Assembly (NCBI RefSeq): GCF_900090195.1
Contig: NZ_LT607803.1
Coordinates: 4,862,229-4,926,228 of the forward strand
Direction of reading: 5' to 3'
Source of the DNA: Variovorax sp. HW608
GTDB taxonomy: Bacteria; Pseudomonadota; Gammaproteobacteria; Burkholderiales; Burkholderiaceae_C
DNA: 64,000 bases
Positions 1 to 8,395 of this stretch are shown one piece after another. The notes under the pieces were generated by a model that ran no database searches, was not told where the DNA came from, and saw nothing but the letters and a program-made list of their open reading frames with translations. How positions within the stretch are numbered: position 1 is the first letter of the stretch; the number at the start of each line of letters is the position of its first letter. A program made the position numbers and the translations under genes.

Positions 1-190
1 CCTCCGCGCCATCGACCTCGAACGAGGGATTGAGATCGCGCATCGGTGGGCCGAAGAGCCGGGCAAGCCTGAGCGGAATCACCACGCGCGTGTCCAGTCC
101 GCTGATGTAGTTGTTCTGCAGGTCGATGAGGTAGGGCGTGCTCTTTCGCAGCGCCGCGTCCGGATGCCGATAGACGTCGAAACGGGCCAT
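1..190 (-). CDS. ccdB: CcdB-family toxin, partial (C-terminus outside window)
   Basis: The visible 63 codons begin with ATG at 190 and run off the left edge, so the C-terminus is missing. The N-terminus (MARFDVYRH, then PYLIDLQNNYI and TRVVIPL) matches the start of CcdB proteins, which poison DNA gyrase by trapping the cleaved complex. It starts 7 bp after the stop of the upstream CcdA-like gene, the usual antitoxin-then-toxin order. The gyrase-contacting C-terminal residues cannot be inspected, so activity cannot be judged. Family assignment is from the N-terminal pattern and the partner gene. Confidence 0.85.
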   Translation of the reverse strand, partial: MARFDVYRHPDAALRKSTPYLIDLQNNYISGLDTRVVIPLRLARLFGPPMRDLNPSFEVDGAE

Positions 191-197
191 GCGCGAT

Positions 198-467
198 CTA
201 GAACGTCCGGTACTTGGCCAAGGGCAGGCCTTCCTTCGCAATGCGCGCGTTGTAGGCGGCGATGCCTTCCCGGTTGTCCTCGTTCCATTTCTCCCAGTAG
301 CGGCGCTTGACCTCCTCGGCCAGGAGCTGGTCGACCGTCTGCGAGACGTTCATGCCCAGGTCGCGGGCCATCTCGAGCACCTTGCTGTTGAGGGTGAGGT
401 TCGTTGCCTTCTTGGGCGCGTTGTCGAAGCGGAGCATGGGGGAATGCGATTGATCGGCAATGCGCAT
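198..467 (-). CDS. ccdA: CcdA-family antitoxin
   Basis: An 89-codon gene directly upstream of the toxin. The N-terminal half (KKATNLTLNSKVLEMARDLG) is a ribbon-helix-helix DNA-binding domain that would autorepress the operon. The C-terminal half carries the CcdA signature around WEKWNEDNREGIAAYN, close to the WxxENxEGM stretch of F-plasmid CcdA that wraps and neutralises CcdB. An internal ATG at 437 would give 79 aa beginning MLRFDNAP; neither start has a clear ribosome site, so the start is uncertain. No plasmid genes are visible nearby, so this looks like a chromosomal copy. Confidence 0.88.
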   Translation of the reverse strand: MRIADQSHSPMLRFDNAPKKATNLTLNSKVLEMARDLGMNVSQTVDQLLAEEVKRRYWEKWNEDNREGIAAYNARIAKEGLPLAKYRTF

Positions 468-483
468 AGTTTACGCGCATGCC

Positions 484-1905
484 CTATGTGTTGCGAATCA
501 CCCGGCCCGGATTCAGGATGTTCTCAGGATCGAGTCCGCGCTTGATGGCGCGCATCATCGCGAGGGCGACGGGCGACTTGTGCTTCTCGAGCTTCTCGAC
601 TTTCAGCGAGCCGACGCCGTGCTCGGCCGAGAACGAGCCCTCGAATTTTTCCACCTCGTCGTAGACCAGCGCGTTGATGCGATCCTCGTGTTCGCGCAGG
701 AAGGCGCCGTTGTCGCCGCCGGCGGGCGCCTGCACGTTGTAGTGCAGGTTGCCGTCGCCGAGGTGCCCGAAGTTGACCAGCCGCACGCCGGGGATCTCGC
801 GCTGCAGCAGCGCATCGGTCTCGGCCACGAAGGTGGGGATGCGCGACACCGCGATCGAGATGTCGTGCTTGATGTTGAGGCCTTCCTCGGCCTGCGCGAG
901 CGGAATGCTCTCGCGCACATGCCAGAGCTGATGCGCCTGCGTGAGGTTCTCGGCGACCACCGCATCGGTCACGCAGCCGGCCTCGAAGGCGGTTTCGAGC
1001 AGTGCCTCGAAGCGGGCGCGTGCATGGTCCTCGGATTCGTTGTCGGAGTTCTCGAGCAGCACGCAGTAGGGCACCGATTCTTCGTCGATGAAGGGCACGC
1101 GCAGCGCGGGGAAATGCTTGGCGACGAGGCCGAGCGCGAATCGGCCCATGACCTCGAAGCCGGTCAGCCCCGCGCCCAGGCGCTTGTGGGCGAGGCCGAG
1201 CAAGGTCACTGCATGGTCGAGCGACGGCACCGCCGCCCAGGCCGTAAGCTGCGCCGCGGGCAGCGGATAGAGCTTCATCGTCGCCGCGGTGATGATGCCG
1301 AGCGTGCCTTCGCTGCCGACGATCAGGTCGCGCAGGTCGTAGCCGGTGTTGTCCTTGCGCAGGCCGTTGGTGCCTTCCCAGATCTCGCCCTGCGGCGTCA
1401 CCACTTCGAGACCGAGGCACAGGTCGCGCGCATTGCCGTAGCGCACGACCTGCGTGCCGCCGGCATTGGTTGCAAGGTTGCCGCCGATGGTGCAGCTTCC
1501 TTCGGCCGCGAGGCTCAGGGGGAAGAGGAAGCCCGCGTCGCGCGCCGCTTCCTGCAGCACCTGCAGCACGCAGCCGGCCTCGACCGTCACGGTGAGGTTC
1601 GCTGCATCGATGCCGCGGATCGCGTTCATGCGCTGCAGGCTCAGCAGAACCTGCGTGCCGCTGCCGTCGGGGATCGAGCCGACCGCGAGGCCGGTGTTGC
1701 CGCCCTGCGGAACGATCGAGGTGCCGGCCGCTGCGCAGGCCTTGACCACGTCGGCCACCTGCTGCGTGGTGCCCGGCCGGACGACCGCCAGCGCCTTGCC
1801 GCGCGAACGCTTGCGCCAGTCCTGCTCCCAGGCGGTGAGATCGCCATCGGTGAGGACGTTCGCCGCGCCGACGATGCCGCGCAGCTTTTCGATCAGGACG
1901 CTCAT
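484..1905 (-). CDS. FAD-binding oxidase (D-lactate/glycolate dehydrogenase family, GlcD/DLD-like)
   Basis: 473 aa. The N-terminal FAD_binding_4 domain (about residues 40-180) shows the PQGGNTGLAVGS pyrophosphate loop and GGNLATNAGG. The C-terminal FAD-oxidase domain contains HLGDGNLHYN and ends with AEHGVGSLK and LDPENILNPGRV, hallmarks of the D-2-hydroxyacid dehydrogenase group (D-lactate, D-2-hydroxyglutarate, GlcD). It oxidises a 2-hydroxyacid with transfer of electrons to a quinone or flavoprotein; the exact substrate cannot be read from sequence. Start ATG 1905 has GGAAGGAG 7 nt upstream. It overlaps the end of the DUF2069 gene by 4 nt, indicating coupling. Confidence 0.93.
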   Translation of the reverse strand: MSVLIEKLRGIVGAANVLTDGDLTAWEQDWRKRSRGKALAVVRPGTTQQVADVVKACAAAGTSIVPQGGNTGLAVGSIPDGSGTQVLLSLQRMNAIRGIDAANLTVTVEAGCVLQVLQEAARDAGFLFPLSLAAEGSCTIGGNLATNAGGTQVVRYGNARDLCLGLEVVTPQGEIWEGTNGLRKDNTGYDLRDLIVGSEGTLGIITAATMKLYPLPAAQLTAWAAVPSLDHAVTLLGLAHKRLGAGLTGFEVMGRFALGLVAKHFPALRVPFIDEESVPYCVLLENSDNESEDHARARFEALLETAFEAGCVTDAVVAENLTQAHQLWHVRESIPLAQAEEGLNIKHDISIAVSRIPTFVAETDALLQREIPGVRLVNFGHLGDGNLHYNVQAPAGGDNGAFLREHEDRINALVYDEVEKFEGSFSAEHGVGSLKVEKLEKHKSPVALAMMRAIKRGLDPENILNPGRVIRNT

Positions 1906-2363
1906 TGCGTCGCTCCTTCCAGTGTTCGTGCCCGCTCGGCGTTGCGCAGCCGCAGCCGCACATGCCAGGCACAGGCGATGAAAAGCGCCAGGCACAGCAG
2001 CACCTGGATCAGCGCCAGCGCCTGGCTGACGCCGTTCGTGTCGCTCCAGGCGCGCACCACGCCTTCGGTGAAATAGAGCCAGACCAGCAGGCTGACCCAG
2101 CGGTAGGTGTACATGCGGTTCTTCAAGAGGCCCGCGATCGGCACCACCAGGGGCAGCACCTTCAGTGCGAGCAACGACCCGCCCGGCCGGAGCGGCGCCA
2201 GCCACAGTTCCCAGGCCAGCCCGAGCACGATCAGCCCGGCGAGGCTGCCGACGGCGAGCCAGCGGCTGGCGGAGACGGAGGCGGAAGGAAGCGAGGGATT
2301 GATCACAAGGAAAGGCGAAGCGAGATGCAGTGCGCGAAGCCTGGGGTGAGCCTGGTACGGCAT
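1902..2363 (-). CDS. DUF2069-family small membrane protein
   Basis: About 153 aa with four hydrophobic segments (WLAVGSLAGLIVLGL, LLALKVLPLVVPIAGLL, WVSLLVWLYFTEG, ALIQVLLCLALFIACAW), the pattern of DUF2069 inner-membrane proteins of unknown function found beside wrbA/yihY in betaproteobacteria. The C-terminus overlaps the oxidase start. The start is uncertain: ATG 2363 (MPYQAHPR) would leave only 10 bp to the divergent yihY start at 2374, too little for two promoters, so the GTG at 2306 (VINPSLPS) is a serious alternative. Confidence 0.75.
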   Translation of the reverse strand: MPYQAHPRLRALHLASPFLVINPSLPSASVSASRWLAVGSLAGLIVLGLAWELWLAPLRPGGSLLALKVLPLVVPIAGLLKNRMYTYRWVSLLVWLYFTEGVVRAWSDTNGVSQALALIQVLLCLALFIACAWHVRLRLRNAERARTLEGATQ

Positions 2364-2373
2364 GATACCGGCC

Positions 2374-3579
2374 ATGAATCGCCGGCAATTGTGGAGGGAC
2401 CTTTCGCATTTCCCCTGGGGGAACACGGCGGCAGTCCTTCGCGAGCGCTTCCGCGAGGACCGCCTCGGCCTGACCGCGAGCAGCCTGACCTTCACCACCA
2501 CCATCGCGATGGTGCCGTTCTTCACGGTGGCGCTGGCGCTGTTCACCGTGTTCCCGATCTTCTCGAAGATGCAGGGGCGGCTTCAGCGCTGGCTGATCGA
2601 AAGCCTGATTCCCGACAACATCGCGCGGCAGGTGCTCGGCTACCTCACCCAGTTCGCGAACAAGGCCAGCGGGCTGGGCGTGGCCGGCCTCGTGGTGCTG
2701 CTCGCGACGGCGGTGGCGCTGATCCTGACCATGGACAAGACGCTGAACAGCATCTGGCGTGTGCGCACGCCCAGGCCCTTTGCACAGCGGGTGCTGATCT
2801 ACTGGGCCGCGATCACGCTCGGGCCGTTGGTGCTGGCCCTGAGCCTGAGCACCACCGCCTCCTTCCTCGCGGCCTCGCGCGAAGTGTTCGGTGGCGCCAT
2901 CGTCAAGCTGCTGCTCGACAGCTTCGAGTTCGTGCTGCTGGCCGGCGGCATGGCCTGCCTCTATCGCTATGTGCCGAACACGCACGTCAAGTGGTCGCAT
3001 GCCTGGACCGGCGGATTCTTCGTCGCGGCGGCGATCGAGATCTCGAAGCGGGTGCTCGGCTACTACCTCAGCCTCGTGCCGACCTATTCGGTGATGTACG
3101 GCGCCTTCGCGACGGTGCCGATCCTGCTGGTGTGGACCTACGTGGCGTGGCTGATTGTGCTGTTCGGCGCGGTGATCGCGGCCTATCTGCCGAGCCTTCT
3201 CACCGGCGTGGCGCGCCGCGGCGGAGCGGCGGGCTGGCCGCTGCAGCTGGCAGTCGAAGTGCTGCAGCATCTCTCGGAGGCCCGATCGACCACCGCCAAG
3301 GGGCTCGGCGCCGCCGCGCTGGTGGCGCGCATGCGGGTGGAGGCCTTGCAGCTCGCGCCGGTGCTCGAGACGCTGGTGGCCATCGACTGGATCGCGCCGA
3401 TCGCCGAGGAGCCCGCCAACGAAGACCCGCGCTTCGTGCTGCTCGCGGACCCGACCATCACCCCGCTCGAACCGCTGCTGAAAGAACTGCTCATGCCACA
3501 GGCGCCGCCGCTGGAGAACCTCTGGCGCAAAGGCCCTTTGGATACGCTTTTGCTGCAGGATCTGCTGGTCTATCGATAA
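2374..3579 (+). CDS. YihY/UPF0761-family inner-membrane protein
   Basis: 401 aa. The N-terminal two thirds is the YihY/BrkB domain with about six transmembrane helices, including the typical TASSLTFTTTIAMVPFF opening, LVVLLATAVALILTMDKTLN and LLVWTYVAWLIVLFGAVIA. A soluble C-terminal tail of about 120 residues follows, resembling a degraded winged-helix domain. YihY proteins were once called RNase BN in error; their real function is unknown. Divergent from the DUF2069 gene. An in-frame ATG 12 nt upstream (2362) is an alternative start. Confidence 0.88.
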   Translation: MNRRQLWRDLSHFPWGNTAAVLRERFREDRLGLTASSLTFTTTIAMVPFFTVALALFTVFPIFSKMQGRLQRWLIESLIPDNIARQVLGYLTQFANKASGLGVAGLVVLLATAVALILTMDKTLNSIWRVRTPRPFAQRVLIYWAAITLGPLVLALSLSTTASFLAASREVFGGAIVKLLLDSFEFVLLAGGMACLYRYVPNTHVKWSHAWTGGFFVAAAIEISKRVLGYYLSLVPTYSVMYGAFATVPILLVWTYVAWLIVLFGAVIAAYLPSLLTGVARRGGAAGWPLQLAVEVLQHLSEARSTTAKGLGAAALVARMRVEALQLAPVLETLVAIDWIAPIAEEPANEDPRFVLLADPTITPLEPLLKELLMPQAPPLENLWRKGPLDTLLLQDLLVYR

Positions 3580-3622
3580 TGGCGGCGGATTTCTCATTCC
3601 ACCTTCACGACCGAGCCTGGCC

Positions 3623-4006
3623 TTGACCGACTTCTCCTCCTGTGCAGCGCCCGTTCCGGCCGACGATCCGCTGTGGGTCGTCTGCCTGTGCGCCGAATGG
3701 TGCGGCGCATGCCGCGAGTACCGGCCGCTGTTCGAGCAGGTGGCGCGCGCGCATCCGCAACTCCGGTTTGCCTGGGTGGATATCGAGGACCATGCCGATC
3801 TGGCCGACGACTTCGACGTCGAGACCTTCCCGACGATGCTGATCGCGAACGGCGGCGGCACGCATTTCCTCGGGCCGCTGCTGCCGCACGCCGAGACGCT
3901 GTCGCGGCTGCTGACCGCGCTGCAGCCCGCCCAGGCTTCGGCGCCAGAGGTGCGGACACTGCTCGCGGCGCTCCAGCGAGAGCCCGAGACCTTCTCGGTC
4001 GCCTGA
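3623..4006 (+). CDS. Thioredoxin-family protein
   Basis: 127 aa with a thioredoxin fold. The redox motif AEWCGACREY (CGAC instead of the classic CGPC) lies near residue 27, and the cis-proline region FDVETFPTMLI near residue 70. No signal peptide, so cytoplasmic. The CGAC variant suggests an altered redox potential, which is inference. The best start is TTG 3623 because no ATG lies between it and the active site; no strong ribosome site is visible. It ends 13 bp before the next same-strand gene. Confidence 0.85.
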   Translation: MTDFSSCAAPVPADDPLWVVCLCAEWCGACREYRPLFEQVARAHPQLRFAWVDIEDHADLADDFDVETFPTMLIANGGGTHFLGPLLPHAETLSRLLTALQPAQASAPEVRTLLAALQREPETFSVA

Positions 4007-4019
4007 AGCGGAGCGGCCG

Positions 4020-4685
4020 ATGAGGATTCTTCTCTTCGGCGCAACCGGCATGGTGGGGCAGGGCGTTCTGCGCGAATGCCTCGTCGATGGCGACGTGACA
4101 CGGGTGCTCTGCGTGGGCCGCAGGCCCAGCGGCGAGCAGCATCCCAAGTTGCACGAGCTGGTTCTTCCCGATCTCCACGACTATTCGGCGGTCCTGGACC
4201 AGCTCAGGGACTACGACGCCTGTTTCTTCTGCCTCGGCGTGTCGTCCGTCGGCATGAAGGAAGACGACTACCGCCGCATCACCTACGACCTCACGTTGGC
4301 TGCGGCGCGCACCCTGGCGCGGCTCAATCCGCAGATGACCTTCATCTATGTGTCCGGCGCCGGCACCGACAGCACCGAGCGCGGATCGGTGATGTGGGCG
4401 CGCGTCAAGGGTGCGACCGAGAACGCGCTGATGCGGCTGCCGTTCAAGGCGGCCTACATGTTCCGGCCCGGGTTCATCGAGCCGATGCATGGCGTGCGCT
4501 CGAAAACGGCGCTCTACCAGGCGGCCTACGTGATCGCGAAGCCGGTCTTCGGGCTCCTCCAGCGCTGGGCGCCCGACCGGGTCACGACCAGCGTGAAGGT
4601 GGGCCGCGCGATGCTCATGGCAGCCAAGCGCGGCGCGCCGGCGCCGCTGGTCGAGGTACCCGACATCAACAGGCTGGGCGGCTGA
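4020..4685 (+). CDS. NAD(P)-binding atypical short-chain dehydrogenase/epimerase-like protein
   Basis: 221 aa. The N-terminal Rossmann motif LLFGATGMVGQGVLREC marks the atypical/extended SDR superfamily (NAD(P)H-binding, NmrA/HTATIP2-like). YVSGAGTDST occupies the place of the catalytic Ser strand. The canonical YxxxK is not clear (WARVKGATEN sits there), so it may bind nucleotide without classical dehydrogenase activity. Ribosome site GGAG lies 7 nt before ATG. It converges on the hydrolase gene, whose stop lies 1 bp away, leaving no room for a terminator. Substrate unknown. Confidence 0.85.
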   Translation: MRILLFGATGMVGQGVLRECLVDGDVTRVLCVGRRPSGEQHPKLHELVLPDLHDYSAVLDQLRDYDACFFCLGVSSVGMKEDDYRRITYDLTLAAARTLARLNPQMTFIYVSGAGTDSTERGSVMWARVKGATENALMRLPFKAAYMFRPGFIEPMHGVRSKTALYQAAYVIAKPVFGLLQRWAPDRVTTSVKVGRAMLMAAKRGAPAPLVEVPDINRLGG

Positions 4686-4686
4686 T

Positions 4687-5493
4687 TCAGTTCTTCAGGA
4701 AGGCGCCGAGCGCGAAGAGCACTTCGTCCGGTGCCTCGGTCATCAGCGCATGGCCGGCGTTGACCGTGACCACCTTCGCGTTGGCAGCCTTCGAAATCAG
4801 CGTGCGTGTGGCACGTGGCGGCGTCATCTGGTCCGATGCGCCGAGGAGAAAGAGCGTCGGGCATTGCACCTTGGCCATCGCGGCTTCGCCGTTCGCATAG
4901 TCGTTGCAGGCCTTGAAGCCGATGTGGAAGACGTTCGCATCCGGATTGCTCGCCAGCACGCGGCGCATCAGTGCGCGCGAGGCGCCATGGAGCCAGGTGC
5001 CCGGCCCGAGCGAGGAGGGCGGCGGTGCCAGCAGCGAATGCGAGAAGGTGTTGACCATCCCGATCGCCTGCTGCGGATCGTTGATTGCGCCGTCGAGCAG
5101 TGCCGGCGACACCGTCATCGGATAGGCGGTGCCGACCAGCGCGAGATGCGTCACGCGCTCCGGCGAGCGCGCGGCGGTCTCGAGCGCGATCAGCGAGCCG
5201 AAGCTGTGGCCGACCAGCGCTGCCTTCGCCACCCCGGCCGCGTCGAGCAGCAGGGCGATGAACGCCGCTGCCTCCTCGACGGTGGCCGGCGGCGGCCCTT
5301 CGCTCCTGCAGTGCCCGGGCAGGTCGATCGCCAGCACGTTCCAGCCATGGTTGGCGAACCAGCGGCTTTGCAGGATCCACACGCTGTGGTCGTTCAGCAC
5401 GCCGTGGATGAAGACGACCGTGGGCTTGGCGCTGTCGAGCGTCTTGCCGCCGGTGTAGCAATAGGTGGCGTGGCCGTTGACCTTGAGCTGCAT
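4687..5493 (-). CDS. Alpha/beta hydrolase
   Basis: 268 aa, alpha/beta hydrolase fold. It shows the oxyanion strand VVFIHGVLNDHSVW, the nucleophile elbow LVGHSFGSL (Ser near residue 98), a late acid near LGASDQM and the catalytic His in VNAGHALM. The order fits esterases of the HsaD/MhpC-like group; substrate unknown. Its ATG overlaps the metY stop by one base (TGATG), so it is probably translated by coupling with the methionine-synthesis gene. That suggests, but does not prove, action on an ester formed or consumed in sulfur amino-acid metabolism. Confidence 0.9.
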   Translation of the reverse strand: MQLKVNGHATYCYTGGKTLDSAKPTVVFIHGVLNDHSVWILQSRWFANHGWNVLAIDLPGHCRSEGPPPATVEEAAAFIALLLDAAGVAKAALVGHSFGSLIALETAARSPERVTHLALVGTAYPMTVSPALLDGAINDPQQAIGMVNTFSHSLLAPPPSSLGPGTWLHGASRALMRRVLASNPDANVFHIGFKACNDYANGEAAMAKVQCPTLFLLGASDQMTPPRATRTLISKAANAKVVTVNAGHALMTEAPDEVLFALGAFLKN

Positions 5494-6803
5494 CACGCAC
5501 CTGCCTTTTCCGCGGCTTTCAGGGCGCGCTTGAGATCGTCGATCAGGTCGGCCGGGTCTTCGAGCCCGATCGAGAGCCGGATCGTGCCCTGCGAAATCCC
5601 CGCGGCGGCCAGCGCTTCGTCGCTCATGCGGAAGTGCGTCGTGCTCGCCGGGTGGATCACGAGGCTGCGGCAGTCGCCGACGTTCGCAAGGTGGCTGAAC
5701 AGCCGCAGCGCCTCGATGAACTTCTTGCCCTGCTCGCGGTTGCCCTTGAGGTCGAAGCTGAAGACCGACCCCGCGCCCTTCGCGCCATGCTTGAGCAGCC
5801 GGTTGGCGAGCGCGTGGCTCGGATGCGATTCGAGCAGCGGATGCCCGACGTGCGCCACGAACGGATGGGCGGCGAGGAACTGCACCACCTTCTGCGTGTT
5901 GTCGATGTGCCGCTCCATGCGCAGCGGCAGCGTCTCGATGCCCTGCAGGATCAGCCATGCGGTGTGCGGACTCATGGAGGCGCCGAAGTCGCGCAGCCCC
6001 TCGCGCCGCGCGCGCAGCAGGAAGGCGCCGACGGTGCTTTCCTCGCTGAAGACCATGTTGTGGAAGCCGTCGTAGGCCTCGGTCAGTTCCGCGAACTTGC
6101 CGGAGCGCTCCCAGTCGAAGTTGCCCGAATCGACCACGATGCCGCCGATCACGGTGCCGTGGCCCGACAGGAACTTGGTGGCCGAGTGGTAGACCAGGTC
6201 GGCGCCCCAGTCGAAGGGCTTGATGAGATAGGGCGAGGTCAAGGTCGAATCCACCAGCAGCGGCACCTTGGCCGCGTGCGCGATCTCGCTCACCGCCGGG
6301 ATGTCGAGCACGTCGAGGCCCGGGTTGCCGACCGTTTCGCCGAACAGCAGCTTGGTGTCGGGCCGGATCGCGGCGCGCCAGCCGCCCGGGTCGCCGGGCT
6401 TGACGAAGGTGGTCTCGATGCCGAAGCGCCGCATCGTGTAGTGCAGCAGGTTCTGCGAGCCACCGTAGAGCGCGGTGCTCGCGACGATGTGCGAGCCCGC
6501 GCCCATCAGCGTCGCGATCGACAGGTGCAGCGCGGCCTGCCCGCTCGCGGTGGCGATCGCCCCGATGCCGCCTTCGAGCGCCGACACCCGCTGCTCCAGC
6601 ACCGCGTTGGTCGGGTTGCTGATGCGCGAATACACATGCCCGGCGCGCTCGAGATTGAAGAGTGCCGCCGCGTGGTCGCTGGACTCGAAGACGAAGGAGG
6701 TGGTCAGGTGGATCGGCACTGCGCGCGCGCCGGTGGCGGGGTCGGGCGCGGCGCCGGCGTGCAGGGCCAGCGTGTCGAAGCCGGGGTCGGAGTAGCCGGG
6801 CAT
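5493..6803 (-). CDS. metY: O-acetylhomoserine/O-succinylhomoserine sulfhydrylase (PLP enzyme)
   Basis: 436 aa, Cys/Met metabolism PLP-dependent family (fold type I). YSRISNPTNAVLEQ, SGQAALHLSI and the PLP-lysine motif SATKFLSGHG (Lys near residue 208) are plain. It makes homocysteine from O-acyl-homoserine and sulfide, a route of methionine synthesis. The start chosen is ATG 6803 (MPGYSDPGFDTLALHAG); a longer form beginning 27 nt upstream is possible but less typical. The related MetZ (O-succinylhomoserine sulfhydrylase) cannot be excluded. No riboswitch-like leader was recognised in the 137-bp divergent spacer. Confidence 0.93.
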   Translation of the reverse strand: MPGYSDPGFDTLALHAGAAPDPATGARAVPIHLTTSFVFESSDHAAALFNLERAGHVYSRISNPTNAVLEQRVSALEGGIGAIATASGQAALHLSIATLMGAGSHIVASTALYGGSQNLLHYTMRRFGIETTFVKPGDPGGWRAAIRPDTKLLFGETVGNPGLDVLDIPAVSEIAHAAKVPLLVDSTLTSPYLIKPFDWGADLVYHSATKFLSGHGTVIGGIVVDSGNFDWERSGKFAELTEAYDGFHNMVFSEESTVGAFLLRARREGLRDFGASMSPHTAWLILQGIETLPLRMERHIDNTQKVVQFLAAHPFVAHVGHPLLESHPSHALANRLLKHGAKGAGSVFSFDLKGNREQGKKFIEALRLFSHLANVGDCRSLVIHPASTTHFRMSDEALAAAGISQGTIRLSIGLEDPADLIDDLKRALKAAEKAGA

Positions 6804-6940
6804 GGGGGTCTTTCGATGGGGTTTCTGCAAAGGCCCGTTACGCGCGCAATCCCTGCGATGCCGACGTGGCCTGTGGACGGGTGGTCATTGTGGGCTATAT
6901 TCAAAAACGCAACGCCGCCAACCAAGAGAGGAGCAACACG

Positions 6941-7381
6941 ATGAAGGTCAGCGACATCCTGCGCGTCAAGGGAAACACCCTGTTCACGATCACCCCTGAT
7001 CAACCCCTGGCCGAGGCCGTCAGCACCATGGCCGACAAGGATATCGGCTCGCTCGTGGTGATGGAGCACGGCGACCTCGTCGGCATGCTCACCTTCCGCG
7101 AAGTGATCCTCGCCATCGTGGGCAATGGCGGCCAGGTCGGCGGCACGCTGGTGCGCAAGGCCATGGACGACCATCCGGTGACCTGCACCCTCGAGACCGA
7201 TCTCGACGAGATCCGCCGCATCATGCTGGAGCGCCATGCGCGCTACATGCCGGTGATGGACAAGCGCATGCTGATGGGGGTGATCAGCTTCTACGACGTC
7301 GCGAAGGCGGTCGTCGACAGCCAGAACTTCGAGAACAAGATGCTCAAGGCCTATATCCGCGACTGGCCCGAAGAGCAGTAG
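6941..7381 (+). CDS. Tandem CBS-domain protein
   Basis: 146 aa consisting almost wholly of two CBS domains (a Bateman module): DILRVKGNTLFTITPDQPLAEAVSTM then the second repeat around DDHPVTCTLETDLDEIRRIM. Such modules bind adenine nucleotides (AMP, ATP, SAM) and sense energy or cofactor state; as a stand-alone protein it presumably acts in trans on an unknown partner. A very strong ribosome site (AGAGAGGAG) lies 8 nt before ATG. A TATATT -10-like element sits about 45 bp upstream (6896-6901). Confidence 0.92.
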   Translation: MKVSDILRVKGNTLFTITPDQPLAEAVSTMADKDIGSLVVMEHGDLVGMLTFREVILAIVGNGGQVGGTLVRKAMDDHPVTCTLETDLDEIRRIMLERHARYMPVMDKRMLMGVISFYDVAKAVVDSQNFENKMLKAYIRDWPEEQ

Positions 7382-7392
7382 GACTCGCCCCC

Positions 7393-7409
7393 GGGGCCGC
7401 TCCGGCCCC
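7393..7409. terminator. Hairpin between convergent CBS and Bug genes
   Basis: GGGGCC, 5-nt loop, GGCCCC: a GC-rich perfect 6-bp hairpin just after the CBS stop, overlapping the stop region of the opposing gene. Only short T-rich sequence follows (TATTCCTT), so it may terminate weakly in both directions. Confidence 0.45.
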
Positions 7410-8395
7410 TATTCCTTGATATTCGCCGACTGGACGATCTTCTGGTTGCGGGCGTATTCGGCTCGCACGAACTGGCCCAGTTCTTCGGCGGTCCCGCTGC
7501 CGGGGACGGCGCCCTGTTCCTGCAGCTTGGCGCGGATCTCCGGGTCCTTCAGGACGGCGTTGAGCTCCTGGTTGAGCCGGTTGACGATCGCCGGCGGGGT
7601 GGCGGCCGGGGCGAAGATGCCGGTCCAGCTCACCATCGAATAGCCCTTGAGGCCGGGCATCTCGCCGAAGGTCGGCACGTCCGGCAGGGCCGCAAGCCGC
7701 TTCTCGCTCGTCACGCCGAGCGCCTTGAGGCGATTGCCGTTCACATGCGGGATGGCGCTGGTGCTGACCAGCATCGCGAGATCGACTTGATTGCCGATCA
7801 CGTCCGAGGCGATCTGCGCGCCGCCGCGGTAGGGCACGTGGGTCACGTAGATGCCGGTGCGGTCCTTGAGCAGTTCCATCGCGAGCTGGAGCACCGTGCC
7901 CACGCCGGAGGTCGCGTAGTTGTACTTGCCCGGCGCCGCCTTCGCGAGCTTGACGAAGTCGGCGAAGTCCTTCGCCGGCAGCCCCGGCCTGGCGACCAGC
8001 ACCATCGGCGCGGTGTTCAGCATGCCCACGGGCGCCAAGTCCTTGAGGGGGTCGAACTTGAAGGCGCCCGGATTGATGAGCCGGCCGATCGCGATGACGC
8101 TGTCCGGCCCGGCGACCAGCGTGTAGCCGTCGGGCGCGGCATTGACCGCCTTGGCGACGCCGATCGCGCCGCCCGCGCCGGAGATGTTCTCGATGACCAC
8201 CGACTGCTTGAGCCTTTCGCCGAGCTTGCTGGCCACCAGCCGCGCGTTGAAGTCAACGCTGCCGCCGGCCGAGTACGGGACGATCAGCGTGATCGGCTTG
8301 GACGAGGGCCATGCGGCCTGCGCGAGCGCCGCGCCGGGCAGCGCGGCGAGCAGCATCGAGGCGAGGAGAAGGGGCTTGCGGATGAGCTTGTTCAT
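7409..8395 (-). CDS. Bug-family (TctC) periplasmic receptor 1
   Basis: 328 aa. A signal peptide (MNKLIRK, hydrophobic core, ALAQA cleavage) precedes the Bug/TctC fold. ITLIVPYSAGGSVDFNARL and the PDGYTL loop are the usual ligand-carboxylate binding elements; HVPYRGGAQ and LPDVPTFGEM are later family signatures. It is a substrate-capturing protein for a tripartite tricarboxylate-type transporter, but no TctA/TctB membrane genes are present in the window. The start overlaps the deaminase stop (ATGA), so the ligand may be related to a purine or its breakdown product. That is inference from context only. Confidence 0.93.
   Translation of the reverse strand: MNKLIRKPLLLASMLLAALPGAALAQAAWPSSKPITLIVPYSAGGSVDFNARLVASKLGERLKQSVVIENISGAGGAIGVAKAVNAAPDGYTLVAGPDSVIAIGRLINPGAFKFDPLKDLAPVGMLNTAPMVLVARPGLPAKDFADFVKLAKAAPGKYNYATSGVGTVLQLAMELLKDRTGIYVTHVPYRGGAQIASDVIGNQVDLAMLVSTSAIPHVNGNRLKALGVTSEKRLAALPDVPTFGEMPGLKGYSMVSWTGIFAPAATPPAIVNRLNQELNAVLKDPEIRAKLQEQGAVPGSGTAEELGQFVRAEYARNQKIVQSANIKE

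Noticed and set aside
484..4101. A very long minus-strand open frame running through the oxidase, yihY and thioredoxin region
   Set aside because: Only its last 473 codons are the oxidase; the rest is low-complexity Arg/His/Gln-rich translation antisense to real genes, an effect of high GC.
6804..6940. SAM or SAH riboswitch ahead of metY
   Set aside because: No recognisable conserved core in the 137-bp divergent spacer.
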